NCBI RefSeq assembly: GCF_038087665.1
Contig: NZ_CP149925.1
Location: 1,922,870-1,986,869 of the forward strand
DNA length: 64,000 nucleotides
DNA from: Gallaecimonas sp. GXIMD4217
GTDB taxonomy: Bacteria; Pseudomonadota; Gammaproteobacteria; Enterobacterales; Gallaecimonadaceae
Direction of reading: 5' to 3'
Shown: in pieces, positions 47,895 to 56,441 of the stretch
How the letters are laid out: every line of letters begins with the position of its first letter
Numbering within the stretch: position 1 is the first letter of the stretch
The notes under the pieces: model-generated
What the model saw: the letters and a program-made list of their open reading frames with translations, nothing else
The model's database searches: none
Told to the model about the DNA's origin: nothing
Program-made: the position numbers and the translations under genes

Positions 47895-47912
47895 TTTCGG
47901 TCACATCGCTGT

Positions 47913-48296
47913 TCATTCCGCATGCTGGTAGGGCTGCCACAGCTCCACCTTGTTGCCTTCCGGATCCAGGAACCAGCCGAACAGGCCGCAGGGATCGTCC
48001 ACCGGGCCGTCCAGCACGGTACCGCCGCCCTCCGCCACCTGGGCCAGGGCGGCCTTGATGTCGTCGACCACCAGGTTGACCATGAACTGCTGGTCGGAAG
48101 GTGCAAAATAGTCGGTGTCTGACTTGAACAGCCCCCATACCGTGTAGCCGCCCTTGGGGTAATTTGCGGTCTTGAATTCGGCACCGCAGAACTGCTCGTT
48201 GACGGGCATCCCCAGCCACTTCTGGTACCAGGCCGCCAGCCCGTCCCTGTCCAGGCAACGAAAAAATACGCCGCCAACCCCCATCACCTTGGCCAT
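47913..48296 (-). CDS. VOC (glyoxalase/bleomycin-resistance fold) protein
   Basis: A 127-residue single-domain VOC protein with two beta-alpha-beta-beta-beta modules. It starts MAKVMGVGGVFFRCLDRDGLAAWYQKWLG, the usual first module, and ends FGWFLDPEGNKVELWQP, where the Glu of EGNKVELW is a typical metal ligand. The His expected in the first strand is replaced (VFFR), so a glyoxalase I role is unlikely. Substrates of such small VOC proteins range from antibiotics to small metabolites. Confidence 0.88.
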   Translation of the reverse strand: MAKVMGVGGVFFRCLDRDGLAAWYQKWLGMPVNEQFCGAEFKTANYPKGGYTVWGLFKSDTDYFAPSDQQFMVNLVVDDIKAALAQVAEGGGTVLDGPVDDPCGLFGWFLDPEGNKVELWQPYQHAE

Positions 48297-48425
48297 AAAG
48301 CATCCTTTTGTTTACCGGTTTTCGCCCCTCAGTCTAGCCGCTCGGCAACGCCTTGGTGCGATTCCTGGTTTTCAATTGCCAAACCACTGGATAGGCTAGG
48401 GAAACCAGCAGCAAGGAAAGCCTTC

Positions 48426-49226
48426 ATGTCTGAACTCTTTGCACGGGCGGCATTGCTCAGCCGCCGGGCCCTGGCCAGCGGCCACCTGCAACCCCAGGCC
48501 ACCGAGGTCACCCTGGTCCACCAGGACGGCCTGGATTTCGTGCTGCGCACCGCCAAGAGGCCGCCCGCCAAGCCGGACAACCTGGACGGCAAGCCCAAGG
48601 GCGATCCCTTCGGGCCGCCGGAGCCCGAGCTGACCCTGGGGCCGGCCGGATCCGAGCACCTGTGGCTGCTCAACAAGTTCAACGTGCTCGACATCCACCT
48701 GCTGCTCATTACCCGCGACTTCCAGCCCCAGGACGCCGAGCTGACCCTGGCCGACTTCGCCGCCTTCTGGCCCCAGGTGCAGCAGACCGATGGCCTGGGC
48801 TTCTACAACGGCGGCCGCGACGCCGGCGCCAGCCAGCCCCACCGCCATTTCCAGTTGGTACCAAGGGCCATGGCCCCGGAACTCACCGCCCTGCCCCTGG
48901 ATTTCAGCCACCCTGAGCACAGGGCCAGGCTGGCCTTTCGCCACCATTACCGGCACCTGCACGGCGATGAAACACCCGAACAGCTCTTCGCCGCCTGGCA
49001 ACAGGCCAGGGACGCCCTGGGCCTGGAAAGGGAAAGCCCCTTCAACCTGCTGCTGCTGCGCCAGGGCCTGATGGTGATCCCCAGGAAACAAAAGGGCCTG
49101 GCCGGCCTGGAGGTGAATGCCCTTGGCTTCGCGGGCTCCTTCTTCGCCCACGATCAGGCCCAGAAGGCGCAGCTACTGGCCACCGGCTTCCTGCCGCTGC
49201 TGCACGGGGTGGCCCTGGGGGCCTAG
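48426..49226 (+). CDS. ATP adenylyltransferase (Ap4A phosphorylase)
   Basis: A 266-residue protein of the HIT superfamily. The catalytic motif is in ASQPHRHFQLVPR (H-x-H-x-Q), preceded by NKFNVLDIHLLLITRDF. The N-terminal part has GPAGSEHLWLLNK and GDPFGPPEPEL, as in bacterial and yeast Apa1/2-like phosphorylases, which split diadenosine tetraphosphate with phosphate to ATP and ADP. A proline-rich linker occurs at residues 45-60. It would help control alarmone dinucleotides in the cytosol. Confidence 0.9.
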   Translation: MSELFARAALLSRRALASGHLQPQATEVTLVHQDGLDFVLRTAKRPPAKPDNLDGKPKGDPFGPPEPELTLGPAGSEHLWLLNKFNVLDIHLLLITRDFQPQDAELTLADFAAFWPQVQQTDGLGFYNGGRDAGASQPHRHFQLVPRAMAPELTALPLDFSHPEHRARLAFRHHYRHLHGDETPEQLFAAWQQARDALGLERESPFNLLLLRQGLMVIPRKQKGLAGLEVNALGFAGSFFAHDQAQKAQLLATGFLPLLHGVALGA

Positions 49227-49279
49227 CCGGCCCCTCGTGCTATCATTGCGCACCAAAACAACAACGTCAGAGGAAGACC

Positions 49280-50101
49280 ATGAGTACCGCCAAGCAACAC
49301 CCGCTACTGTCCCTGGCCGCCAACCTGATGGTGATCGCCGGTTTTATCGGCGCCTTTATGCCCGAACTGTTGCTGCAGTTCCTTGGCGAAGGGGTCCAGC
49401 CCTTGCTGGTACTGGCCTGGCCGCTCTTTATCGGCGGCATCGCCTTAGGGGTCTGGGCCGTCATGCTCAGGCGCCAACGGCGCCGGGAGCTGCTGAATGA
49501 TTCCCGCCGGCCGGCCCGGCACGAAGCAGTGGCCGAGCGCCTGGACCAGGAGCTGGACTGGACCCCCCTGGTACGTGGCGGTGCCAACTTCCAGACCAAG
49601 AAGCTGGTGGCCCTTGCCAACGGCAACCTGCAGGTCAAGGCCAGCTGGAAGATGGTGCTGTTTGGCGCCCTGTTCATGGCCATGGGCGGCGGCATCGGCG
49701 GCTTTATCGCCTACCAGATGCACCTTTCCGGCGAAGGTGCCGCCCTGCTGTTCCCGCTGGGCTTGGGGCTGGTGTTCGTGGCCGTGGGTGGCGGCATCAT
49801 CTACTTCGCCAGCCGCAAGGCCGTTTTCGACAGGCGACGCCGCCTCTACTACAAGGGCGACGCCAACAGGCCCAAGGAATCGGCCCGCTTCGACGACATC
49901 AAGGCGCTGCAGATCCTGGCCGAGCGCTGCACCAGCACCGATTCCGACGGCCACCGCAGCAGCTACACCAGCTACGAGCTGAACCTGGTGCTGCCCGAAG
50001 GCAGGCGCCTCAACGTCATGGACCATGGCAACCTGGAACGCCTCCATGAAGACGCCCGGCGCCTGGCGGAGCTGCTCAAGGTACCGGTAGTATCCCGATA
50101 A
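49280..50101 (+). CDS. Membrane protein of unknown function (four TM segments)
   Basis: A 273-residue protein. Two TM segments lie near the N-terminus (about residues 10-30 and 40-60), followed by a charged loop ([14 protein letters not shown]). A second pair occurs at about residues 115-170 ([42 protein letters not shown] in separate helices). The C-terminal about 90 residues are soluble, with a pleckstrin-like look ([22 protein letters not shown]). I recognise no named family with certainty. It is 53 bp downstream of the Ap4A phosphorylase gene and 25 bp upstream of yciI. Confidence 0.7.
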   Translation: MSTAKQHPLLSLAANLMVIAGFIGAFMPELLLQFLGEGVQPLLVLAWPLFIGGIALGVWAVMLRRQRRRELLNDSRRPARHEAVAERLDQELDWTPLVRGGANFQTKKLVALANGNLQVKASWKMVLFGALFMAMGGGIGGFIAYQMHLSGEGAALLFPLGLGLVFVAVGGGIIYFASRKAVFDRRRRLYYKGDANRPKESARFDDIKALQILAERCTSTDSDGHRSSYTSYELNLVLPEGRRLNVMDHGNLERLHEDARRLAELLKVPVVSR

Positions 50102-50126
50102 AGAATTTATAAAACAGGAACTTATC

Positions 50127-50426
50127 ATGTGGTATATGATCGTCTCCCAGGACGTTGACAACAGCCTGCCGCTGCGTGCCCGGGCCCGCCCCGCCCACCT
50201 GGCCCGCCTGGAGGCGCTCCAGAACCAGGGCCGGCTACTGCTGGCAGGTCCCCTGCCGGCCATCGACAGCGAGAACCCCGGCGACGCCGGCTTCACCGGC
50301 TCCCTGGTGGTGGCGGAGTTCCCGTCCCTGGAAGAGGCCCAGGCCTGGGCCGATGCCGACCCCTATGTGGCGGCCGGCGTCTATGAAAGCGTGCTGGTCA
50401 AGCCCTTCAAGAAGGTGCTGCCCTGA
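50127..50426 (+). CDS. yciI: YciI family protein
   Basis: A 99-residue ferredoxin-like-fold protein closely matching E. coli YciI, with [34 protein letters not shown] and [13 protein letters not shown]. The His-Asp pair suggested for catalysis is preserved (AHLARL, DADPY). Its reaction is unknown; related domains act as dehydrochlorinases or decarboxylases. A GGAAC ribosome-binding site precedes the ATG, and a bidirectional terminator follows. Confidence 0.93.
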   Translation: MWYMIVSQDVDNSLPLRARARPAHLARLEALQNQGRLLLAGPLPAIDSENPGDAGFTGSLVVAEFPSLEEAQAWADADPYVAAGVYESVLVKPFKKVLP

Positions 50427-50449
50427 GCCCTCCCTGAAACCCAGACATG

Positions 50450-50476
50450 AAAAAAGCGGCCCTCGGGCCGCTTTTT
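50450..50476. terminator. Bidirectional terminator between yciI and dehydrogenase gene
   Basis: AAAAAGCGGCC / CTCG / GGCCGCTTTTT hairpin between convergent genes. Confidence 0.85.
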
Positions 50477-50491
50477 CTTTGCTGCAACGCC

Positions 50492-51364
50492 TTACTTGTC
50501 GAAGGCTTCCAGGCGCGCCATCAGGCTGGAGGTGTCCCAGCGGCTGCCGCCCAGGGCCTGCACCTCGCCGTAGAACTGATCCACCAGGGCGGTCAGGGGC
50601 AGGCGGCTGCCGTTGCGGCCCGCCTCACTGAGGGCGATACCCAGATCCTTGCGCATCCAGTCCACCGCAAAGCCGAACTCGTATTCACCGGCGGCCATGG
50701 TCAGGGCCCGGTTTTCCATCTGCCAGCTCTGGGCGGCACCCTTGGAGATGGTCTCGACCACCTTCTCCACGTCCAGGCCCGCCTTCTTGGCGAAATGGAC
50801 CCCTTCGGCCAGGCCCTGCACCACGCCGGCGATGCAGATCTGGTTGACCATCTTGCACAGCTGACCGGCACCGGCCGGGCCGATCAGGGTCTGCTGGCGG
50901 GCGTAGTGGGCCATCACCGGCTCGGCGCTGGCGAAGTGTTCGGCCTCGCCGCCGGCCATGATGGTCAGCACGCCGTTTTCGGCGCCGGCCTGGCCGCCGG
51001 ACACGGGCGCGTCCAGAAAGCCCAGGCCCCGCTCGGCCAGCCTGGCGGCCAGCTCCCGGGCCAGATCGGCGCTGGCGGTGGTGTGGTCGATGAGCACGGC
51101 GCCGGCGGCCATGCCGTGCACGGCCCCTTCCTCGCCCAGCACCACCTGGCGCACGTCGTCGTCGTTACCCACGCACACGAACACCAGCTCTGCGCCCTGG
51201 GCGGCCAGGGCCGGGGTGGCGGCAAAGCGGCCGCCGTACTGGCGGGCCCAGGTCTCGGCCTTGTTGGCCGTCCTGTTGTAGACGCACACATCCAGACCTG
51301 CCTGCTGCAGGTGACCGGCCATGGGGTAGCCCATGACTCCCAAACCGATAAAGGCCACTTTCAT
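50492..51364 (-). CDS. 3-hydroxyisobutyrate dehydrogenase-family (beta-hydroxyacid) oxidoreductase
   Basis: A 290-residue NAD(P)-dependent dehydrogenase. The Rossmann loop is MKVAFIGLGVMGYPMAGHL and the substrate-binding signature is FLDAPVSGGQAGAENG. The catalytic Lys is in GAGQLCKMVNQI. The substrate could be 3-hydroxyisobutyrate, tartronate semialdehyde or another beta-hydroxyacid. The true start is the ATG at 51364, which overlaps the stop of the FGGY kinase gene by 4 bases; longer frames upstream are in the kinase gene. Confidence 0.9.
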   Translation of the reverse strand: MKVAFIGLGVMGYPMAGHLQQAGLDVCVYNRTANKAETWARQYGGRFAATPALAAQGAELVFVCVGNDDDVRQVVLGEEGAVHGMAAGAVLIDHTTASADLARELAARLAERGLGFLDAPVSGGQAGAENGVLTIMAGGEAEHFASAEPVMAHYARQQTLIGPAGAGQLCKMVNQICIAGVVQGLAEGVHFAKKAGLDVEKVVETISKGAAQSWQMENRALTMAAGEYEFGFAVDWMRKDLGIALSEAGRNGSRLPLTALVDQFYGEVQALGGSRWDTSSLMARLEAFDK

Positions 51365-52926
51365 CGCGGGGGCTCCTTTTCCAAGAGACGCCGAAGGCGC
51401 TGGTAGAGGGGTTTGAGCCGGCCATAGGCCGGCCTGTAGACGGATTTGTAGAGCTGCTGGTAGTGCCTGGCGTGCTCGGGATGGGGCCAGAACACCTTGT
51501 CGTTGCGGCACATCTTGGCGCTGGCCTGGGCGAAGCTGGTGTAGGCGCCCACGCCCACGGCGGCTGCCATGGCCGCACCCAGGCCGGAGGTTTCGAAGGT
51601 GTGGGGCCGCTCGGCGGGCAGGTTGAGCACGTCGGCGGCGATCTGCATCACCACGTCGGACTGGGCGCCGCCACCGGAGATCAGCAGCCGGCTGATGGGC
51701 CTGCCGGAGGCCTTTTCGATGCGTTCCTTGCCCTGCCTGAGGGCGAAGCAGATCCCCTCGATGACGGCCCGGTACAGGTGGGCGCGGCCGTGCTGCTCCC
51801 GAAAGCCCAGCACCGCGCCCCTGGCCTCGGGCCCGGGGTAGATGATGCCAGGCGCCCAGTGCGGCTCCACCACCAGGCCCTCGCAGCCCGGCGGCACCTG
51901 CTCGATAAGCTCGCAGACCACCTGCTCGGGGGCAACGCCACGGCGCTCGGCCTCGGCCACTTCCGCCTGGCCGAACTCGCGGAGCAGCCAGCTCAGCAGC
52001 CAGAAGCCCCGGGACAGCTGCATCTCCACGCAGTAATGGCCCGGCACCACGGCCGGATAGGGGGGCAGGAAGCGCACCGCCTCCATGTAGAAGGGGGTGG
52101 TGACCGAAACAGTGGCGGTGGTGCCCAGGCTGACACAGGCCACCTCCAGCTCGTGGGCACCGCTGCCCAGTACCTCGCACTGCTTGTCACCACCGGCGGC
52201 GATCAGCGGCAGGCCCTCGGGCAGGCCGGTCGCCAGGGCGGCGGCCGGGCTCAGCTCGCCCAGCAGCTCGCCGGCCCTGACCAGCTCCGGCAGCTGCTCA
52301 CGCTTCACGGCCAGGGCCCACCACTTCCAGTCCCAGCGGGCGGCCCACTGCTGGTGGCGATAGGAAAACGGCAGGTAGCCCACCTGGCCGGCCACGGCAT
52401 CGCGGAAACGGCCGGTGAGCTTCAGGGTCAGCCAGGCCGACAGCAGCCCCTTGTGGCGGCTGTTCTCGTCCACCTCGGGCTGGTTGGCCTGGACCCAGTT
52501 GGCCTCGGCCTCGCCGCGAAAATACTGGACGGTGCCGAGCTGGCCGGCCAGACGCAGCGGCCAGCGCCAGTACCAGGGCAAGGGGGCCAGGCGCTCCTGG
52601 CGGCGGCTGTCCGGCCAGACCATGGCCGGGCGCAGCGGCCGGCCAACCTCGTCCAGGTGCACGAAGGTGCCCCTCTGGGTGGTCAGGCTGGCCGCCAGCA
52701 GCTGGCCCTCCTCGAGGGGGTGCTCGGCCAGCAGCCGCTTGCTGGCCCGGCACAGGGCCTGCCAGAACAGTTCGGGATCCTGCTCGGCCCAGCCCGGCCT
52801 GGGGCTGGCATAGGGGGGCGCCAGCTTTTCCTGGGCCTTGGCCACCAGGTTGCCCTGCAGATCGAACAGCAGGGCCCGTACCGATTGGGTACCGTTATCC
52901 AGTGCCAGAAGGTAACGTCTTGTCAT
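51361..52926 (-). CDS. FGGY-family carbohydrate kinase
   Basis: A 521-residue sugar or polyol kinase with the phosphate-1 motif ALDNGTQSVRA. The adenosine motif is LLISGGGAQSDVVMQ, and SLGTTATVS sits in the second domain. The protein is longer than glycerol kinase and lacks its substrate residues, so it is not a second GlpK. It is translationally coupled with the beta-hydroxyacid dehydrogenase gene, forming a two-gene catabolic operon whose substrate is unknown. No transporter gene is adjacent. Confidence 0.9.
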   Translation of the reverse strand: MTRRYLLALDNGTQSVRALLFDLQGNLVAKAQEKLAPPYASPRPGWAEQDPELFWQALCRASKRLLAEHPLEEGQLLAASLTTQRGTFVHLDEVGRPLRPAMVWPDSRRQERLAPLPWYWRWPLRLAGQLGTVQYFRGEAEANWVQANQPEVDENSRHKGLLSAWLTLKLTGRFRDAVAGQVGYLPFSYRHQQWAARWDWKWWALAVKREQLPELVRAGELLGELSPAAALATGLPEGLPLIAAGGDKQCEVLGSGAHELEVACVSLGTTATVSVTTPFYMEAVRFLPPYPAVVPGHYCVEMQLSRGFWLLSWLLREFGQAEVAEAERRGVAPEQVVCELIEQVPPGCEGLVVEPHWAPGIIYPGPEARGAVLGFREQHGRAHLYRAVIEGICFALRQGKERIEKASGRPISRLLISGGGAQSDVVMQIAADVLNLPAERPHTFETSGLGAAMAAAVGVGAYTSFAQASAKMCRNDKVFWPHPEHARHYQQLYKSVYRPAYGRLKPLYQRLRRLLEKEPPR

Positions 52927-53165
52927 CCCTGGAGTTTACGGCAGAAAAAAGTGCCGACATTCTACCAGAACCCCAAGGCCGGTGCGGCCGAGATGGCCTC
53001 TTTATGGCATTCCCTTGCGCATCAAGGCTGTAAAGTCGTGGTTGCGCCTGCCGCTAACCCTGGCCTGGCGGCATCCGCACCGCCGGGCTGTTCCCCTGAT
53101 GGCTGGGTTTGTTGCCAACCCGAAAATGCGCTACAAATAGGCCCCAGTCATGGCAGGAGCAGCCC

Positions 53166-54161
53166 ATGAAAGTGGCGGTGTTTTCCTCAAAACCTTATGA
53201 CCAGAAGAGCCTGGAGCAGGCCAACAGCCCGGACAGCGGCCTGAGCTTCCATTATTTCGATGCCAGGCTGGCGCCGGACACGGCGGCCCTGGCCCAGGGC
53301 TTCGACGCCGTGGTGCCCTTCGTCAACGACAAGCTCGACGCCCAGGTCCTGCAACGGCTCAAGGACGGCGGGGTGCGCTTTATCGCCCTGCGCTGCGCCG
53401 GCTACAACAACGTGGATCTGGACGCGGCCGGCCGTTTGGGGCTGATTGTGACCCGGGTGCCCGCCTACTCCCCCGAGGCCGTGGCCGAGCACGCCGTGGC
53501 CCTGATGCTGGCCCTGGGCCGGCGCCTGCACAAGGCCTACAACAGGGTCCGGGAGGACAACTTCAGCCTGGACGGCCTGCTGGGCTTCAACCTGCACGGC
53601 AAGGCGGTGGGCATCGTCGGCACCGGCGCCATCGGCCTGGCCCTGGCCCGCATCCTCAAGGGCTTCGGCTGCCAACTGCTGGCCAGCGACCCCTACCCCA
53701 GCGAAGCGGCCAGGGCACTGGGGGTGAGCTACCTGCCCCTGGACGAGCTGCTGGCCAGGGCCGATATCATCAGCCTGCACTGCCCCCTGACCCCGGACAG
53801 CCACCACCTCATCAACGCCGCGGCCCTGGCGCGGATGAAGGACGGCGTCATGCTGATCAACACCAGTCGCGGCGCCCTGGTGGACACCCACGCCATCATC
53901 AATGCCCTCAAGAAAGGCAAGCTGGGCTACCTGGGCCTGGACGTGTACGAGCAGGAAGGGGATCTCTTCTTCGAGGATCTCTCCAACGAGATCATCCCCG
54001 ACGACTGCTTCCAGCGCCTGCTGACCTTCCCCAATGTGATCATCACCGGCCACCAGGGCTATTTCACCCGCGAGGCCCTGGGCCAGATAGCCCAAACCAC
54101 CCTCGACAACCTCAGCACCCTGGCCGCCGGCAAACGTAACGGAAACGAACTGACCCCATGA
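53166..54161 (+). CDS. ldhA: D-lactate dehydrogenase (fermentative)
   Basis: A 331-residue D-2-hydroxyacid dehydrogenase that reduces pyruvate to D-lactate with NADH. It starts [20 protein letters not shown], as LdhA does. Key motifs: the Rossmann [16 protein letters not shown], the Arg in [13 protein letters not shown], Glu in [11 protein letters not shown] and catalytic His in ITGHQGYFT. An upstream in-frame ATG at 53109 is ignored because CAGGAG sits just before 53166. The stop overlaps the cdd start (ATGA), an unusual pairing of fermentation and pyrimidine salvage. Confidence 0.95.
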   Translation: MKVAVFSSKPYDQKSLEQANSPDSGLSFHYFDARLAPDTAALAQGFDAVVPFVNDKLDAQVLQRLKDGGVRFIALRCAGYNNVDLDAAGRLGLIVTRVPAYSPEAVAEHAVALMLALGRRLHKAYNRVREDNFSLDGLLGFNLHGKAVGIVGTGAIGLALARILKGFGCQLLASDPYPSEAARALGVSYLPLDELLARADIISLHCPLTPDSHHLINAAALARMKDGVMLINTSRGALVDTHAIINALKKGKLGYLGLDVYEQEGDLFFEDLSNEIIPDDCFQRLLTFPNVIITGHQGYFTREALGQIAQTTLDNLSTLAAGKRNGNELTP

Positions 54162-55063
54162 TCGACTTCAAGCAACTCGACGGCCAGCGCCTGCAAGCGG
54201 CCCTGGCCGGCTTCCCCGACGCCCTGCAAAGCGAACTTGGTGCCTGGCTGGACCAGCCCGGCTTCGACGCCACAGTCGCACCGGATCGCTTCCAATACTG
54301 GCAGCAGCAGGCCGGCCTGGACGCCGACGCCCTGATGCTGGCGCTGCTGCCCCTGGCCAGCTGCCTGGCCCTGCCCGGCGTTTCCCACTTCTATGTGGGC
54401 GCCGTGCTGCTGGGCCGCTCCGGCCGCCTCTATTTCGGCGCCAACCTGGAATTCCCGGCCCTGGCCCTGGCCCAGACGGTTCACGCCGAGCAGAGCGCCA
54501 TCACCAACGCCTGGCTGCACGGGGAAACCGGCCTGGACACCCTGGCGGTGAACTACAGCCCCTGCGGCCACTGCCGCCAGTTCATGAACGAGCTGGTGGC
54601 GGCCCAGGAACTGCGCATCCTGCTGCCGGGCCGGGGCGCCCTGACCCTGGCCGATTACCTGCCGGACGCCTTCGGCCCGGCCGATCTGGACATCGACAGC
54701 CGGCTGCTGGCCGACCAGGCCAGGCCCCTGGGCACCCTGAGCAGTGATCCCCTGCACCTGGCCGCCACCGAGGCCGCCGGCCTCAGCCATGCCCCCTACT
54801 CCGGCACCCTGGCCGGGGTGGCCCTGGGCCTTAGTGACGGCGCCCTGCTCTGTGGCCGCTACGCCGAGAACGCCGCCTTCAACCCCTCGCTGCCGCCGCT
54901 GCAAAGCGCGCTGATCGCCGCCCGCCTGCAGAGAAGGGATCTGGGCCAGGCCAGCCGGCTGGTGCTGGCGGAGAAGGCCAGCGGCCTGGCCTCGCAGCTG
55001 GCGACCACAAAAGCCCTGGCCAAGGTGCTGGGGCTGCCCAGGGTCGAGCATCTGACCTTGTAG
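54158..55063 (+). CDS. cdd: Cytidine deaminase
   Basis: A 301-residue two-domain (enterobacterial-type) cytidine deaminase, converting cytidine and deoxycytidine to uridine forms. Zn ligands and catalytic Glu lie in TVHAEQSAI and SPCGHCRQF. The substrate loop FGANLEF matches the family. The second domain lacks the zinc set, as usual. The C-terminus reads [17 protein letters not shown] before a TAG stop. The end of this coding sequence is the seed of a tandem 87-bp repeat that extends for about 190 bases beyond the stop. Confidence 0.95.
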   Translation: MIDFKQLDGQRLQAALAGFPDALQSELGAWLDQPGFDATVAPDRFQYWQQQAGLDADALMLALLPLASCLALPGVSHFYVGAVLLGRSGRLYFGANLEFPALALAQTVHAEQSAITNAWLHGETGLDTLAVNYSPCGHCRQFMNELVAAQELRILLPGRGALTLADYLPDAFGPADLDIDSRLLADQARPLGTLSSDPLHLAATEAAGLSHAPYSGTLAGVALGLSDGALLCGRYAENAAFNPSLPPLQSALIAARLQRRDLGQASRLVLAEKASGLASQLATTKALAKVLGLPRVEHLTL

Positions 55064-55251
55064 AACCAGAGTCGCCAGGGCTGGCACCAGCCTCGAAAGG
55101 CCCTGGCCAGATCTTTAAATCTGCCCCGGGTCGAACACCTGGCCTTGTAAAACCAGGGTCGCCAGGGCTGGCGCTAGCCTCGAAAGGCCCTGGCCAGATC
55201 TTTAAATCTGCCCCGGGTCGAGCATCTGGCCTTGTAAAACCAGGGTCGCCA
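55041..55251 (+). repeat. 87-bp tandem repeat derived from the cdd 3' end
   Basis: Units start at 55041, 55128 and 55215 (the third is partial), exactly 87 bases (29 codons) apart. Each unit begins with codons for R-V-E-H-L-(T/A)-L followed by a stop, so the cdd C-terminal heptapeptide is present three times in frame. Between the first and second stops the frame stays open for 28 codons and reads RKALARSLNLPRVEHLAL, which mimics the genuine cdd end. Each full unit also contains an 8-bp GCCAGGGC / GCCCTGGC hairpin. Confidence 0.9.
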
Positions 55252-55256
55252 TAACG

Positions 55257-55279
55257 GAAAAAGGGGCCTGGGGCCCCTT
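55257..55279 (-). terminator. Terminator of the SPFH-RHH operon
   Basis: AAGGGGCC / TGG / GGCCCCTT hairpin, with a T-run on the minus strand. It lies immediately after the stop of the 59-residue gene. Confidence 0.75.
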
Positions 55280-55280
55280 C

Positions 55281-55460
55281 CTATTCCTCCTCTATGACCC
55301 TGGGCTCGGGCGGCTTGAGCCGCCCGGCCTGGTAGAGGGCCTGCCTGAGCACATATTCTATCTGGCCGTTGACCGAGCGCAGCTCGTCGTCGGCCCAGCC
55401 CTGCAGGGCCTTGAGCACCTGCTCGTCGATGCGCAGCGGATAGGCCTTCTTTTTTGCCAT
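55281..55460 (-). CDS. Small Arc/ribbon-helix-helix-like protein (59 aa)
   Basis: A 59-residue protein, [19 protein letters not shown] at its start, then [22 protein letters not shown] short basic beta-strand followed by two helices with an S-V-N-x-Q-I core is the Arc-type ribbon-helix-helix pattern, so DNA binding is possible. The start codon overlaps the stop of the SPFH gene (TGATG), so the two are translationally coupled. Small partners of this kind occur next to SPFH genes in other proteobacteria; the role is unknown. Confidence 0.75.
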   Translation of the reverse strand: MAKKKAYPLRIDEQVLKALQGWADDELRSVNGQIEYVLRQALYQAGRLKPPEPRVIEEE

Positions 55461-56317
55461 CAGTACAGGCTGCCGGCGTTCACCACGGGCTGGGCCTGAG
55501 TCTCACCACAGAGCACCACCAGCAGGTTGGAGACCATGGCCGCCCGGCGTTCCTCGTCCAGCTCGACGATGTCCTTTTCCGACAGCTTGCCAAGGGCCAT
55601 TTCCACCATGGACACGGCGCCTTCCACCACCTGGGTGCGGGCGGCCACCACGGCGGCGGCCTGCTGGCGCCTGAGCATGGCCGAGGCTATTTCCGGCGCA
55701 TAGGCCAGGTGGCTGATGCGCGCCTCTATGACCTCGACCCCGGCCTTGTCCAGGCGATCCTGGATCTGGCCCTTGAGCTCCTCGCTGATCTCGGGAGTAT
55801 GGCCGCGCAGCGACAGCTTGCCGTCCTCGTACTGGTCGTAGGGATGGATGGAGGCCAGGTTGCGCAGCGCCGCCTCGGACTGGATGGACACGAAGCCCTC
55901 GAAGTCGTCCACCTCGAACACCGCCTCGGCGGTGTCCACCACCCGCCACACCACCACGGCGGCGATCTCGATGGGATTGCCGGCCTCGTCGTTGACCTTG
56001 AGCTGGTCGCTCTCGAAGTTGCGGATCCTGAGCGATACCCGCTGCTTGCTGTACAGGGGGTTGGCCCAGCGCAGGCCGGGCGCCACCACTGTACCGGTGT
56101 AGGCGCCGAACAGCTGCAGCACCTTGGCCTCGTTGGGGGCCACCATGAAGAAGCCGGCCAGGCACACCAGCTCCACCACCAGGGCAATGACCAGCAGGAT
56201 CTTCAGGGCCACCGGGGCCAGGTTTACGATGCCGATAACGGTCAGGATGATCAGCAGCGGCAGCACCACCAGCATCAGGTAACCGGAGGGCACGGCGCGA
56301 CGACGTTCCGTGATCAT
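55460..56317 (-). CDS. SPFH/Band 7 (stomatin-like) membrane protein
   Basis: A 285-residue protein with two hydrophobic segments near the N-terminus (about residues 12-35 and 38-58). A Band 7/SPFH domain follows ([18 protein letters not shown], then [20 protein letters not shown]). After it comes a helical tail with [16 protein letters not shown]-like heptads ([19 protein letters not shown] in this protein). Such proteins form large oligomeric scaffolds on membranes. It lacks a C-terminal NfeD-like domain. It is co-translated with the 59-residue downstream gene. Confidence 0.88.
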   Translation of the reverse strand: MITERRRAVPSGYLMLVVLPLLIILTVIGIVNLAPVALKILLVIALVVELVCLAGFFMVAPNEAKVLQLFGAYTGTVVAPGLRWANPLYSKQRVSLRIRNFESDQLKVNDEAGNPIEIAAVVVWRVVDTAEAVFEVDDFEGFVSIQSEAALRNLASIHPYDQYEDGKLSLRGHTPEISEELKGQIQDRLDKAGVEVIEARISHLAYAPEIASAMLRRQQAAAVVAARTQVVEGAVSMVEMALGKLSEKDIVELDEERRAAMVSNLLVVLCGETQAQPVVNAGSLY

Positions 56318-56441
56318 GGGATTCTCCTTTAAAGTGATATCATTTTAATATCTACCTGATCGTTTATTGGCCGTCAAGGCACTTGCGGCGGCACCGCGCC
56401 CTTGGCATCCTTGGCGCACTTTTGATGAGACCAGGTGTGCC

